Assembly (NCBI RefSeq): GCF_026340095.1
Contig: NZ_JAPEPO010000001.1
Span: 7,646,501 to 7,710,500 of the forward strand
Length of the DNA: 64,000 nt
DNA from: Streptomyces sp. NBC_01446
GTDB taxonomy: Bacteria > Actinomycetota > Actinomycetes > Streptomycetales > Streptomycetaceae
Direction: 5' to 3'
Under the pieces are notes generated by a model. That model was not told the origin of the DNA, did not search any database, and saw nothing but the letters and a program-made list of their open reading frames with translations. Within the stretch, counting starts at the first letter, position 1; each line of letters starts with the position of its first letter. Both the position numbers and the translations under genes were made by a program. Positions 50,093-58,482 of the stretch are shown piece after piece.

Positions 50093-51285
50093 CGGCGCTG
50101 CTGCTGCGTGGGGCCAGGCTGCCCGAAGGGCAGGTCCGCGATGTGCTGATCGAGGACGGCGGGGTGTCGTCCGTCGCGCCCGCCGGTCAGCTCCCCTCCT
50201 CGTGGAGGGAGATGGACCTGGCCGGCTACCTGCTGTTGCCCGCCCCCGCCGAACCCCACGCCCATCTCGACAAGGCCCTCACCTGGGACCTGGCCGGTGC
50301 ACCGCCGTGTGATCTGCCGGGGGCGGTCGCCGCCTGGCACGGATATGCCGAGCGGGTGACGGAACAGGACGTGCTGGTCAGGGCCCGCCGCGCCCTGGGT
50401 GAGCTGGTCGCGAACGGGGCCACCGCCGTTCGCACCCACGCAGACGTCCTGCCCGGACCCGATCCGCTCCGGGGCCTGCGGGCGCTCCTGCGGCTGCGCG
50501 AGGAAGTGTGCGAACGGGTCGTGCTGCAAATCGCCGTGCTGCATGTCGACGCATCCGACGAAATCCTCGACGAAGCCCTGGATTTGGGAGCCGACCTGCT
50601 CGGCGGCTGCCCGCACCTGTCCGACGACCCGCAGGCCGCCGTCGCTCGCGCCCTGACGATCGCCGAGCGGCACGGCGTTGGCGTCGATCTGCACGCGGAC
50701 GAGCATCTCGACCCGGATCCGAAAGATCTACTGCTGCTCGCCCGGTGCGTTCGGGAACGGGGTTTTGTGCACGGGGCGACCGCCAGCCACTGCGTCGGGC
50801 TGGGCGGCCTGGATACGGTCGAGGCCGCCCGTATAGCCAAGGAGGCGGCCGCTGCCGGGATCGGGGTCGTCGCGCTGCCCCTCACCAACCTCTATCTCCA
50901 GGGCCGCGGCACGCCCTCGCGCACCCCGCGCGGACTGACCGCCGTACGCGCCCTCCTCGACGCGGGCGTTCCCCTGGCCGGGGGCGGCGACAACATCCGC
51001 GACCCCTTCAACCCGGTGGGGCGGGCCGACCCCTTGGAGACCGCCGGCCTCCTGGTCGCAGCAGGCCACTTGACGCTCCCCGAGGCCGTCCACGCGGTGA
51101 CCACCGGCTCCCGCCGCGTCCTCGGACTGCCCGCGGCGGGACCGTACGAGGGTGCGGTCGCCGACCTCCTCGCTGTGCGGAGTGACTCGCTCTCGGGGGC
51201 CCTCGGGGCCTCGTACCCGGACCGGATCGTCTTCAAGGGCGGGCGAGCGGTGAGCCGGACCACGGTTGTCCGCGAGGTGCTCTGA
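50089..51285 (+). CDS. Amidohydrolase of the cytosine-deaminase type
   Basis: 398 residues, coupled by ATGA. Metal-binding features run in order: PAEPHAHLDKALTW (His-X-His), GVDLHADEHLDPDPKDLLLL (His, catalytic Glu), FVHGATASHCVGLGGLDTVE (His), and AGGGDNIRDPFNPVGRADPL (Asp). This layout is that of CodA-like cytosine deaminases and related ring-opening or deaminating amidohydrolases acting on pyrimidines, triazines or hydantoin-like rings. It is the last gene of the first transcription unit. It would deaminate or hydrolyse a nitrogen heterocycle in the cytoplasm. Confidence 0.85.
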   Translation: MTALLLRGARLPEGQVRDVLIEDGGVSSVAPAGQLPSSWREMDLAGYLLLPAPAEPHAHLDKALTWDLAGAPPCDLPGAVAAWHGYAERVTEQDVLVRARRALGELVANGATAVRTHADVLPGPDPLRGLRALLRLREEVCERVVLQIAVLHVDASDEILDEALDLGADLLGGCPHLSDDPQAAVARALTIAERHGVGVDLHADEHLDPDPKDLLLLARCVRERGFVHGATASHCVGLGGLDTVEAARIAKEAAAAGIGVVALPLTNLYLQGRGTPSRTPRGLTAVRALLDAGVPLAGGGDNIRDPFNPVGRADPLETAGLLVAAGHLTLPEAVHAVTTGSRRVLGLPAAGPYEGAVADLLAVRSDSLSGALGASYPDRIVFKGGRAVSRTTVVREVL

Positions 51286-51330
51286 ACGGTCCAGGACGTA
51301 AACGCCCGAGACATCCCTCCGAAACAATGA

Positions 51331-51349
51331 ATGTTGATGCTACGAACAT
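51331..51349. promoter_or_regulatory. Dyad ATGTT-N9-AACAT, candidate XRE-cupin operator 2
   Basis: ATGTT (51331-51335), GATGCTACG, AACAT (51345-51349). It lies 43 bases before the ATPase gene that begins the transporter operon and repeats the dyad at 48669-48687, with seven of the nine spacer bases the same or nearly so. It suggests an internal promoter under the same regulator, starting a second transcription unit. Confidence 0.6.
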
Positions 51350-51391
51350 CGATGAATGCACCACAGGCCCGGCACACAGGAAGGAGTCGGC

Positions 51392-52138
51392 GTGGCAACA
51401 GCAGTGCGGACGGCGTTGAGCTTTGTAGCCGTCGACAAGCATTTCGACAGCGGGACCACCGCGCTCTCGGGAGTGGAACTCCACGTCGGGGCAGGGGAGT
51501 TCGTCGGAGTCGTCGGCCCCTCCGGGTGTGGCAAGTCCACCCTGCTGCGGCTCGCCTCCGGTCTCGACGCCCCCAGCTCGGGCGAGATCAGCGTCCCGGG
51601 CGGGGACGTCGGTTACGTCTTCCAGGACGCCACCCTCCTGCCCTGGCGCAGTGTCCTTTCCAATGTGGCGCTGCCCGCCGAACTGGCCGGCCGTCCCAAG
51701 GCAGAACGGCACGAGCGCGCCATGGACGCCATCCGTCTCGTCGGCCTCGACGGCTTTGAGAAGCAGCTGCCGGGCCAGCTCTCGGGCGGTATGCGGATGC
51801 GGGTCTCGCTGGCCCGCGCGCTGATGATGCGCCCCGCGCTCTTCCTCTTCGACGAACCTTTCGGCGCGCTCGACGAGATGACCCGGCTCCGTATGCAGGA
51901 GGAGCTCCAGCGGATCTTCGCCGAGACGGGATTCGCGGGTCTCTTCATCACGCATTCGGTGACCGAGGCGGTCTTCCTGGCCAACCGGGTCGTGGTGATG
52001 TCGGCCCGTCCTGGACGCATCACCGCCGAATTCGAGGTCCCGTTCGCCCACCCCAGGCCCGCATCGCTCCGTTATGAACCGGAGTTCGCCGCGATCGCGG
52101 GCGCGGTCTCCGCGGCCCTGCGAGGAGACGCCACGTGA
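51392..52138 (+). CDS. ABC transporter ATP-binding protein, nitrate/taurine/sulfonate type
   Basis: 248 residues from GTG 51392, chosen because AAGGAG stands five bases upstream. Walker A is GPSGCGKST, Q-loop GYVFQDATLLPW, signature LSGGMRMR and Walker B LFLFDEPFGALDEMTRLR. The last motif and the length are typical of the SsuB/TauB/NrtD/ThiZ group. With the permease and binding protein that follow it makes a complete importer for a small organic molecule or anion. It overlaps the permease by GTGA. Confidence 0.92.
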   Translation: MATAVRTALSFVAVDKHFDSGTTALSGVELHVGAGEFVGVVGPSGCGKSTLLRLASGLDAPSSGEISVPGGDVGYVFQDATLLPWRSVLSNVALPAELAGRPKAERHERAMDAIRLVGLDGFEKQLPGQLSGGMRMRVSLARALMMRPALFLFDEPFGALDEMTRLRMQEELQRIFAETGFAGLFITHSVTEAVFLANRVVVMSARPGRITAEFEVPFAHPRPASLRYEPEFAAIAGAVSAALRGDAT

Positions 52139-53115
52139 CCACGAACACCCCGTCCGCGGCCCATCAGGCGCCGTCCGCGCCCATCGCGTCGGCGGACCAT
52201 GAGATTGCCGGTGCCGCTGCAGCCGACTCGCCCGCCGCCGTCACCACCTCGGACACCCGGTCCGCCGCCCGGAGCGCGTCGGATGCAGTCCGCGGGTCCG
52301 CCGGGGCGGCGGCCCCCGCACCCCTGCGCCCGCGCCGCGGCCCCGTCGTCCTGCTCGCCCCGATCGGCTCACTCGTCGTCGCCATCGGCCTCTGGTACGC
52401 GGTGAGTTACCTCCTCCTCGCCCCCGCTCGCCGCTTCCTCGTACCGCCCCCGCACCAGGTCCTCCGGGTCGCCGTCCTCGACTGGACCCACCTGCAGCCC
52501 ATGCTCCAAGCCCTCGCCCTCACCGCGCAGGTCGCTCTCTCCGGGCTCGCCATCGCAGCCGCCCTCGGTATCACCGGGGCCGTCGTGATGAGCCGCGCCC
52601 GCTGGCTGGAGCGCTCTCTCTATCCGTACGCCGTCATCCTGCAGACCGTGCCGATCCTCGCCATCGTCCCGCTCATCGGTCTCTGGTTCGGCTTCGGCTT
52701 CACCAGCCGGGTCGTCGTCTGCGTCCTCATCGCCCTCTTCCCGCTGATCGCCAACACCCTCTTCGGACTGCAGTCCGTGGACCGTGCCCACCACGACCTC
52801 TTCACCCTCCAGAAGGCGAGTCGCTGGGCCCGGCTGCGCAAGCTGGAGCTGCCCGCCGCACTCCCCGCCATCTTCACCGGGCTGCGGACCTCCTCCGGCC
52901 TGTCCGTCATCGGCGCCATCGTCGGCGACATGTTCTTCAAGCAGGGAGCGGCCGGAATCGGCACCCTCCTCGACGTCTACCGCTCACGCCTCCAGTCCGA
53001 GGACCTCTTCGCCGCGATCATCCTCGCCTCGCTCTTCGGGGTCGCCGTCTTCGCCCTCTTCACACTGGTGTCCCGCCTCGCCATCGGCTCCTGGCACGCG
53101 TCCGGCCGCAGCTGA
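52135..53115 (+). CDS. ABC transporter permease, nitrate/taurine/sulfonate type
   Basis: 326 residues, GTG 52135 overlapping the previous stop. The first 75 residues are Ala/Ser/Pro-rich and cytoplasmic, unusually long. Six membrane segments follow, starting VVLLAPIGSLVVAIGLWYAV; the EAA loop reads FTLQKASRWARLRKLELPAA. It belongs to the SsuC/TauC family. A 34-base gap leads to the binding-protein gene. Confidence 0.9.
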   Translation: MTTNTPSAAHQAPSAPIASADHEIAGAAAADSPAAVTTSDTRSAARSASDAVRGSAGAAAPAPLRPRRGPVVLLAPIGSLVVAIGLWYAVSYLLLAPARRFLVPPPHQVLRVAVLDWTHLQPMLQALALTAQVALSGLAIAAALGITGAVVMSRARWLERSLYPYAVILQTVPILAIVPLIGLWFGFGFTSRVVVCVLIALFPLIANTLFGLQSVDRAHHDLFTLQKASRWARLRKLELPAALPAIFTGLRTSSGLSVIGAIVGDMFFKQGAAGIGTLLDVYRSRLQSEDLFAAIILASLFGVAVFALFTLVSRLAIGSWHASGRS

Positions 53116-53149
53116 CCACCCTCATCAGAGCCCTTTCCGGGAGACAGCC

Positions 53150-54334
53150 ATGCCACTTTCCGCCGCCCCAACCCCCTCCGGACGACGCCTTGTCACGGGA
53201 CTGAGCACCTCGCTCCTTCTGCTCGCCGCCACCGGCTGCGGCGCCGGCGCCACCGCCGCCGGGCCATCCGCCGATCCCAAGCCCGCCCCCGCCGCCCAGC
53301 GTCTCGACAAGGTCTGCCCCGCCACCGTTGTCGTCCAGGCCGACTGGGAGCCTGAGGCCGAACACGGCCCGCTCTACAACCTCGTCGGCCCCGGCTACAC
53401 CGTCGACACAGACAAGAAGCGGGTCACCGGCCCGCTCGTCATCGGCGGCAAAGACACCGGCGTCAAGATCCAGATACGGGCGGGCGGCAGCGCCGTCGGC
53501 TTCCAGAGCCCCGCCTCGCAGATGTACATCGACCAGTCCATCACCCTCGGCATGGTCACCACCGACAGCGCCATCCAGGCGGCCGGCAAGCAACCCGTCA
53601 CCGCGGTCGCCGCGCTGATGAAGAAGAGCCCGCAGGTCCTGATGTGGGACCCCAAGACCCACCCCGACTGGCAGACCGTCGCCGACATCGGCAAGAGCGG
53701 CGCAAAGGTCGTCTACCGCGACGGCGAGACCTTCGCCCCCATGCTGGTGTCGAAGAGGATCATCAACAAGAGCCAGCTGGACGGGAGTTACGACAGCGCG
53801 CCGTCCCGCTTCGTCGCCGACCCCTCCATCGCCCAGCAGGGCTTCGCGACCGCGGAACCGTACCTCTACGAGCACGAGATCGGCGCCTGGAAGAAGCCGG
53901 TCAAGTTCCAGCTGCTGGCCGACGTCGGCTACACCGTCTACCCGCAGGCACTCTCCGTCCGCACCGGCGCACTGAAGAAGCTCAGTCCTTGCCTGAAGAA
54001 GCTGGTTCCCGTCATACAGCAGTCGGCCGCCGACTTCGCCGCCGCGCCGGACACCGCGGTCACGCTCATCGACGACATCGTCAAGCAGTACGGCACCAGC
54101 TGGGTCTACTCCAAGGGCACCGGCCAGTACGCCGCCAAGGAGATGGTCAAGCTCGGCATCCTCGGCAACGAGGCCGACGGATCGATCGGCAGCTTCGACA
54201 AGAAGCGGGTTGCCGATTCCCTGAAAACCTTCAAACCGATCCTCACCCGGGGCGGCGTCAAGCTTCCGGCCGGGCTGAGCGCCGAGGACCTGGCGACCAA
54301 CGAATTCATCGACACCAAGATCGGAATGAAGTGA
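53150..54334 (+). CDS. ABC transporter substrate-binding lipoprotein
   Basis: 394 residues. ATG 53150 follows GGGAGA. Lipoprotein signal: LVTGLSTSLLLLAATGCGAG. The mature part is a type-2 periplasmic binding fold (VVVQADWEPEAEHGPLYNLV at the start, then QSITLGMVTTDSAIQAAGKQ and GYTVYPQALSVRTGALKKLS). The Asp-Trp-Xaa-Pro-Glu and Tyr-Asn patterns recall the NMT1/ThiY-like branch that recognises pyrimidine or other ring compounds, but this is a guess. It binds the cargo outside the cell. Its stop overlaps the next start (TGATG). Confidence 0.85.
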   Translation: MPLSAAPTPSGRRLVTGLSTSLLLLAATGCGAGATAAGPSADPKPAPAAQRLDKVCPATVVVQADWEPEAEHGPLYNLVGPGYTVDTDKKRVTGPLVIGGKDTGVKIQIRAGGSAVGFQSPASQMYIDQSITLGMVTTDSAIQAAGKQPVTAVAALMKKSPQVLMWDPKTHPDWQTVADIGKSGAKVVYRDGETFAPMLVSKRIINKSQLDGSYDSAPSRFVADPSIAQQGFATAEPYLYEHEIGAWKKPVKFQLLADVGYTVYPQALSVRTGALKKLSPCLKKLVPVIQQSAADFAAAPDTAVTLIDDIVKQYGTSWVYSKGTGQYAAKEMVKLGILGNEADGSIGSFDKKRVADSLKTFKPILTRGGVKLPAGLSAEDLATNEFIDTKIGMK

Positions 54335-55731
54335 TGGCCGTCGACCCCAACGGCGCGACCCTGTCCGCCGCCGAACTGCGCCGGATGACCGAACTTGTCG
54401 CAGACGACGCGGTGCCGGGCGTCGGCCCAGGTGTCGCGCACCGGACCCCCGGCATCGACGAATTCTGTGCGGAGGCTGCCGCACTGCTGGGCGTGGACGC
54501 CGTCGTACGCGAGGACTCCGCCCTCGACAAGGCGTCCCGCGACTGGGCGCACATGTCGCCGATCCTCGCCGCCAAGCTCCCCGCGGGTCGCGCCGAGGTG
54601 GTGCTGCGCCCGTCGTCGTCCGAACAGATCCAGCCTCTCGTCGCCCTCGCCCACCGCCTACGCATCCCGCTCACCCCACGCGGCAAGGGCACCGGCAACT
54701 ACGGGCAGGCGATCCCGCTCCACGGCGGCGCCGTCCTCGACCTCACCGGGTGCCGGCGCATCCTGGGCGCGGGCAACGGGTGGATCAGGGCCGAAGCCGG
54801 CGCGAAGATGTCCGACCTGGAGGCTCATGCGCGCTCGCTGGGCCAGGAGCTGTGGATGTTCCCGTCCACCTTCGGGACGTCGCTCGGCGGCTTCCTCTCG
54901 GGTGGGAACGGCGGCACGGGATCGCTCGCCAACGGCACCAACGGCGACGGTTTCGTACGGGAGCTGACGGTCGTCCCGTGCACGACGCACGCCGAGCCCG
55001 TCACCGTACGCGGCGAGGACGCGCTCCCGTACATCCACGCCTACGGCACCACCGGCATCACCACGACCGCGACCGTCGCACTTCAGCCGGCCCGCGTCTG
55101 GACCGGCCTCTTCGCCTCGTTCAACACCTGGACCTCCGCCACCGCCGCACTCTCCGACCTTGTACGCCTGGAGCCCGCCCCTCGCCTGGTCTCCCTCGAT
55201 GAGCCCGGTCTCGTCGAGACCTTCGAGGCCGACCCGGCCCTCGACCCCACCGCACTGAGCGTCCGCGCGATCATCGAGGAGGAGGCCGAGGCCGACGCCC
55301 GGACGATCATCGAGAAGCGCGGCGGGCGGGTGACGGAGGTACGCCCCGCGCCGCGCGGCCCCGCCCTCATCTCCTCGCTCTCCTTCAACCACCCCACGTA
55401 CCACCTGATGAAGGCCAAGGACGGCTACTTCCACCTGGAGATCGGCGGCGACGTACTGCTCGGCGACCCGGCGGCAGTCAAGGCCGTCTTCCCCGAGACG
55501 GTGCTGCACTTGGAGGGAATGCGCTCGGGGACCGTCGGCATGCTGATGGCGCACTACCAGGACGAAGCCACCGTGTACGAGGGGATCGCCGCCCTGGAGG
55601 CACTGGGAGTCGGCGTCCATGACGTCCACAACTGGTACGTCGACCGGCGAGTCGACCTCGCCCGCGCCACCGCCCGAACCGCCGACCCGCTGGGTCTGCT
55701 CAACCCCGGCCACCTCCTGGGAGCGCTCTGA
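54334..55731 (+). CDS. FAD-binding oxidase (PCMH/GlcD type)
   Basis: 465 residues, ATG 54334 sharing a base with the previous stop. The FAD-binding PCMH domain is clear: VLRPSSSEQIQPLVALAHRL, IPLTPRGKGTGNYGQAIPLH, WMFPSTFGTSLGGFLSGGNG and LTVVPCTTHAEPVTV. The C-terminal cap ends DLARATARTADPLGLLNPGH, as in GlcD/D-lactate dehydrogenases. The His or Cys residues used for covalent FAD in some relatives are not evident. It would oxidise an alcohol or hydroxy-acid intermediate. Two bases separate it from the creatininase-family gene. Confidence 0.85.
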   Translation: MAVDPNGATLSAAELRRMTELVADDAVPGVGPGVAHRTPGIDEFCAEAAALLGVDAVVREDSALDKASRDWAHMSPILAAKLPAGRAEVVLRPSSSEQIQPLVALAHRLRIPLTPRGKGTGNYGQAIPLHGGAVLDLTGCRRILGAGNGWIRAEAGAKMSDLEAHARSLGQELWMFPSTFGTSLGGFLSGGNGGTGSLANGTNGDGFVRELTVVPCTTHAEPVTVRGEDALPYIHAYGTTGITTTATVALQPARVWTGLFASFNTWTSATAALSDLVRLEPAPRLVSLDEPGLVETFEADPALDPTALSVRAIIEEEAEADARTIIEKRGGRVTEVRPAPRGPALISSLSFNHPTYHLMKAKDGYFHLEIGGDVLLGDPAAVKAVFPETVLHLEGMRSGTVGMLMAHYQDEATVYEGIAALEALGVGVHDVHNWYVDRRVDLARATARTADPLGLLNPGHLLGAL

Positions 55732-55733
55732 CC

Positions 55734-56507
55734 ATGGCCTTCAACCGCTTCACCGACCTCAGCGGACCATCGGTCACCGGCCTGTCCGCCGACACCGTGG
55801 CCGTCCTACCCGTCGGCGCGATCGAACAGCACGGGCCCCACCTTCCCGTCGCCACCGACTACTTCATGGCAGAGGCGATAGCTCAGGGAGCCGCCCTGGC
55901 CGCATCCGGCAGCTGCGACATCACGCTGCTGCCGGGCCTCGCGTACGCCAAATCCGACGAACACGCCTGGTCGCCCGGGACGCTGTGGCTCAGCGCCTCG
56001 ACACTCTTCGCGGTACTGGACGACCTGGGACGCTCCCTCGCCAAGGGGCCCGTCCGGCGGCTCGCGTTCCTCAACGCCCACGGCGGAAACAGTGCGCTGT
56101 TGGGAGTCGCCCTGCGCGAACTCCGCACCAAATACGGTCTGTTCACCTTCCTGCTGCACGCCGCGCTCCCTGCGGACCAGGGCGGCACGTCCCCGTCCGG
56201 CGAGCTGGGTCTGGGGGTACACGGCGGGCTGAACGAGACCGCGGCGATGCTCCACCTCCACCCGGAGACGGTGGACATGTCGCTCGCCAAGCGGAGTGTC
56301 CCCGAGCACCTGACCGCCTACGAGCACATCGGCTTCGGCAAGTCCGTCTCCTTCGGCTGGACGAGCGACGACTTCGGCACGGGCAACGGCGTCATCGGCG
56401 ACCCCACCGGAGCCACCCCCGAACTCGGCCGCAAGCTCGTCGACACCGCCATCGCCACCAACGCGGCCGCACTGCGCGAATGCTCCCGCTTTCTGCCTTC
56501 TGCCTGA
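55734..56507 (+). CDS. Creatininase-family amidohydrolase
   Basis: 257 residues. The metal-binding pattern is VLPVGAIEQHGPHLPVATDY (Glu, His, Asp) and RLAFLNAHGGNSALLGVALR (the Asn-Ala-His-Gly-Gly-Asn motif), with a later Glu in HGGLNETAAMLHLHPETVDM. These are all marks of creatininase/creatinine-amidohydrolase family enzymes, which open cyclic amides such as creatinine or related lactams. It is well conserved and of usual length. Cytoplasmic. The ring opened here is unknown. Confidence 0.88.
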   Translation: MAFNRFTDLSGPSVTGLSADTVAVLPVGAIEQHGPHLPVATDYFMAEAIAQGAALAASGSCDITLLPGLAYAKSDEHAWSPGTLWLSASTLFAVLDDLGRSLAKGPVRRLAFLNAHGGNSALLGVALRELRTKYGLFTFLLHAALPADQGGTSPSGELGLGVHGGLNETAAMLHLHPETVDMSLAKRSVPEHLTAYEHIGFGKSVSFGWTSDDFGTGNGVIGDPTGATPELGRKLVDTAIATNAAALRECSRFLPSA

Positions 56508-56533
56508 ACGCCCGACGTCGAGGACACCCCGCC

Positions 56534-56962
56534 ATGGCCATCCCCCCGCTCCACAAGCCGCTCAGCAAGATCACCGCCCACCACATCACCGCAGGCGACA
56601 CGGTCAAGCTCGCCGTCCTCACCGGACCGGCCGACGGCTCACAGACCACCGTCGTCTTCGAGGTGTGGGAGCCGGGTGGCGCCCAGCCGCTCAACTGGCA
56701 CCCCGAGTCCGTGGAGACCTTCGTGGTGCTCGCGGGCGAGGGCCGCGCGGTCAGCGACGAGCATGAACGCGACCTCGCACCGGGCGACGTACTCGTCCTG
56801 CCCGTCGGCTCCAAGCACCGGATCACCAACTCCTCGGCCACCGAGCGGCTCTACACCCTCACAGTCATGTCCCCCGACGAGGGCTTCGCCGACCTGATAC
56901 AGCGCGGCCCCTTCGCCGTCCTCGACGAAGCGGACCTGGCCGTCCTCGGAGCCGCCCGATGA
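56534..56962 (+). CDS. Cupin-domain protein
   Basis: 142 residues. Single cupin: NWHPESVETFVVLAGEGRAV (one His, two Glu) and LAPGDVLVLPVGSKHRITNS (His), the two usual metal-binding motifs. It starts at ATG 56534 after a 26-base gap and ends overlapping the amidase gene (ATGA). Small cupins in catabolic operons are often dioxygenases, isomerases or stabilising partners. No substrate can be named. Confidence 0.85.
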   Translation: MAIPPLHKPLSKITAHHITAGDTVKLAVLTGPADGSQTTVVFEVWEPGGAQPLNWHPESVETFVVLAGEGRAVSDEHERDLAPGDVLVLPVGSKHRITNSSATERLYTLTVMSPDEGFADLIQRGPFAVLDEADLAVLGAAR

Positions 56963-58482
56963 GCGAGCTGCTCGATGCCTTCTGGTCCTACGAAAAGGCC
57001 CTCGGCGCCAATGACGTGGCAGCGCTCGACCACTGGCTCCTGGACGCACCGGACACGGTGCGCGCCGAGGGCTCGATGGTGCTGAGCGGGCACGCGGCCA
57101 TCTCGGACTTCCGCCGCAGCCGTGGCACAGGAGCCCCGGCCCGTACGGTCGAGCGCGTCCACGAGGTGCCAGTCACCGAGGGCGTCGCCGTACTGATCGC
57201 CGAAACGCTGCGGGCCGGCGGGGCGCGAGGCCTGCAGACCCAGGTGTGGCAGCTGGCTGGGGAGGGTTGGCGGATCGCGGCCGCGCACGTCAGCGCGGTG
57301 CCGGGCCCGCCGGCGGACGAGACGCCGGACCCCGCGGTGTGGCGGGTGGTGGGGGAGCCGCTGGTCGCAGGGGCAGGGGAGGGGCCGCTCGCCGGCCTGC
57401 GTACCGCGGTCAAAGACCTCTTCGCCGTCGCCGGACAGCGGATCGGCGGCGGCAACCCTCAGTGGCTGGCCGAAGCGCCGGTGGAGTCCCAACACGCGGA
57501 CGCTGTAGCGAAATTGCTCAGCGCTGGGGCCCAGCTCGCCGGGATCGCGCAGACCGACGAACTTGCCTTCAGCCTCGCAGGTGCCAACACCCACTACGGC
57601 ACCCCGGTCAACCCCGTCGCCCCCGGCCGGATCACCGGCGGCTCCAGCAGCGGCCCAGCGGCGGCGGTCGCCCGCGGTTGGGCGGACCTGGGCCTGGCCA
57701 CGGACACGGCGGGCTCGATCCGGGTGCCCGCCTCCTACTGCGGCCTCTACGGCTGGCGTCCCACCCACGGCTCCGTCCCGACCGGCGGCCTGCTCCCACT
57801 GGCCCCCTCCTTCGACACGGTGGGACTGCTCGCCCGTGAACCGGACCTGTTGTGCGCGGCGGCCAAGGTGCTGCTGCCCGCGCGGGAAACGGCCCCCGTC
57901 ACCATGCTCCTCGTCGACGACGCCCTCACCGCGCTCGCCGAGCCGGAGGTCAGGGCCTCGTTCGAGGCGGTGTGCCGGGCACTCGCGCTCCGTACCGGTC
58001 TGGAGCTCGTACGGACTGACACCGGCATGGGGCACTACCTGGAGGAGTGGCTGCCCGACTTCCGTACCGTCCAGGCGGCCGAGGCCTGGGCCGCGCACGG
58101 GGAGTGGATCGACAAGCACCCGGGCGCACTGGGGGCCGACATCGAGGCCCGGTTCGCTGCAGGCAGCCGGATTACGGACGACGAAGTGTGTGACGCCAAT
58201 TCCCGCCTCACCGCAGCGCGTTCGGTCATCGCGGAAGCCCTCTCGCCCGGCGCCGCGCTCCTTCTCCCCACCACGAGCAGCCCGGCTCTTCGCGCCGACG
58301 CGACACTGGCCGAGGTCGAGACCACACGAGCCGCAACCCTCCGCCTCACCTGCCTCGCTTCGCTCGCCGGCCTGCCCGCCGTCACCATGCCCCGGTTGCG
58401 GGTGCGCGACTTGCCGGTCGGCCTCTGCGCGATCGGCGCACCGACCATGGAGCACGCCCTCCTGGAGCTGACCCATGCATGA
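56959..58482 (+). CDS. AtzH-like domain fused to an amidase-signature hydrolase
   Basis: 507 residues. Residues 1-115 form an AtzH-like/NTF2-fold domain (LLDAFWSYEKALGANDVAAL, LQTQVWQLAGEGWRIAAAHV). Residues 135-505 are an amidase-signature enzyme with the Ser-cisSer-Lys triad: Lys152 in LRTAVKDLFAV, the cis-Ser in TGGSSSGPAAAVARG (229-231), and the nucleophile Ser253 in ATDTAGSIRVPASYCG. In cyanuric-acid catabolism AtzE and AtzH are separate partners; here they are one polypeptide. It probably hydrolyses a small amide or carboxy-urea compound. It overlaps the previous and next genes, so translation is tightly coupled. Confidence 0.88.
   Translation: MSELLDAFWSYEKALGANDVAALDHWLLDAPDTVRAEGSMVLSGHAAISDFRRSRGTGAPARTVERVHEVPVTEGVAVLIAETLRAGGARGLQTQVWQLAGEGWRIAAAHVSAVPGPPADETPDPAVWRVVGEPLVAGAGEGPLAGLRTAVKDLFAVAGQRIGGGNPQWLAEAPVESQHADAVAKLLSAGAQLAGIAQTDELAFSLAGANTHYGTPVNPVAPGRITGGSSSGPAAAVARGWADLGLATDTAGSIRVPASYCGLYGWRPTHGSVPTGGLLPLAPSFDTVGLLAREPDLLCAAAKVLLPARETAPVTMLLVDDALTALAEPEVRASFEAVCRALALRTGLELVRTDTGMGHYLEEWLPDFRTVQAAEAWAAHGEWIDKHPGALGADIEARFAAGSRITDDEVCDANSRLTAARSVIAEALSPGAALLLPTTSSPALRADATLAEVETTRAATLRLTCLASLAGLPAVTMPRLRVRDLPVGLCAIGAPTMEHALLELTHA

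Noticed and set aside
52784..53149. Longer start for the substrate-binding protein
   Set aside because: Would overlap the permease gene almost fully; the lipoprotein signal and ribosome binding site are at 53150.
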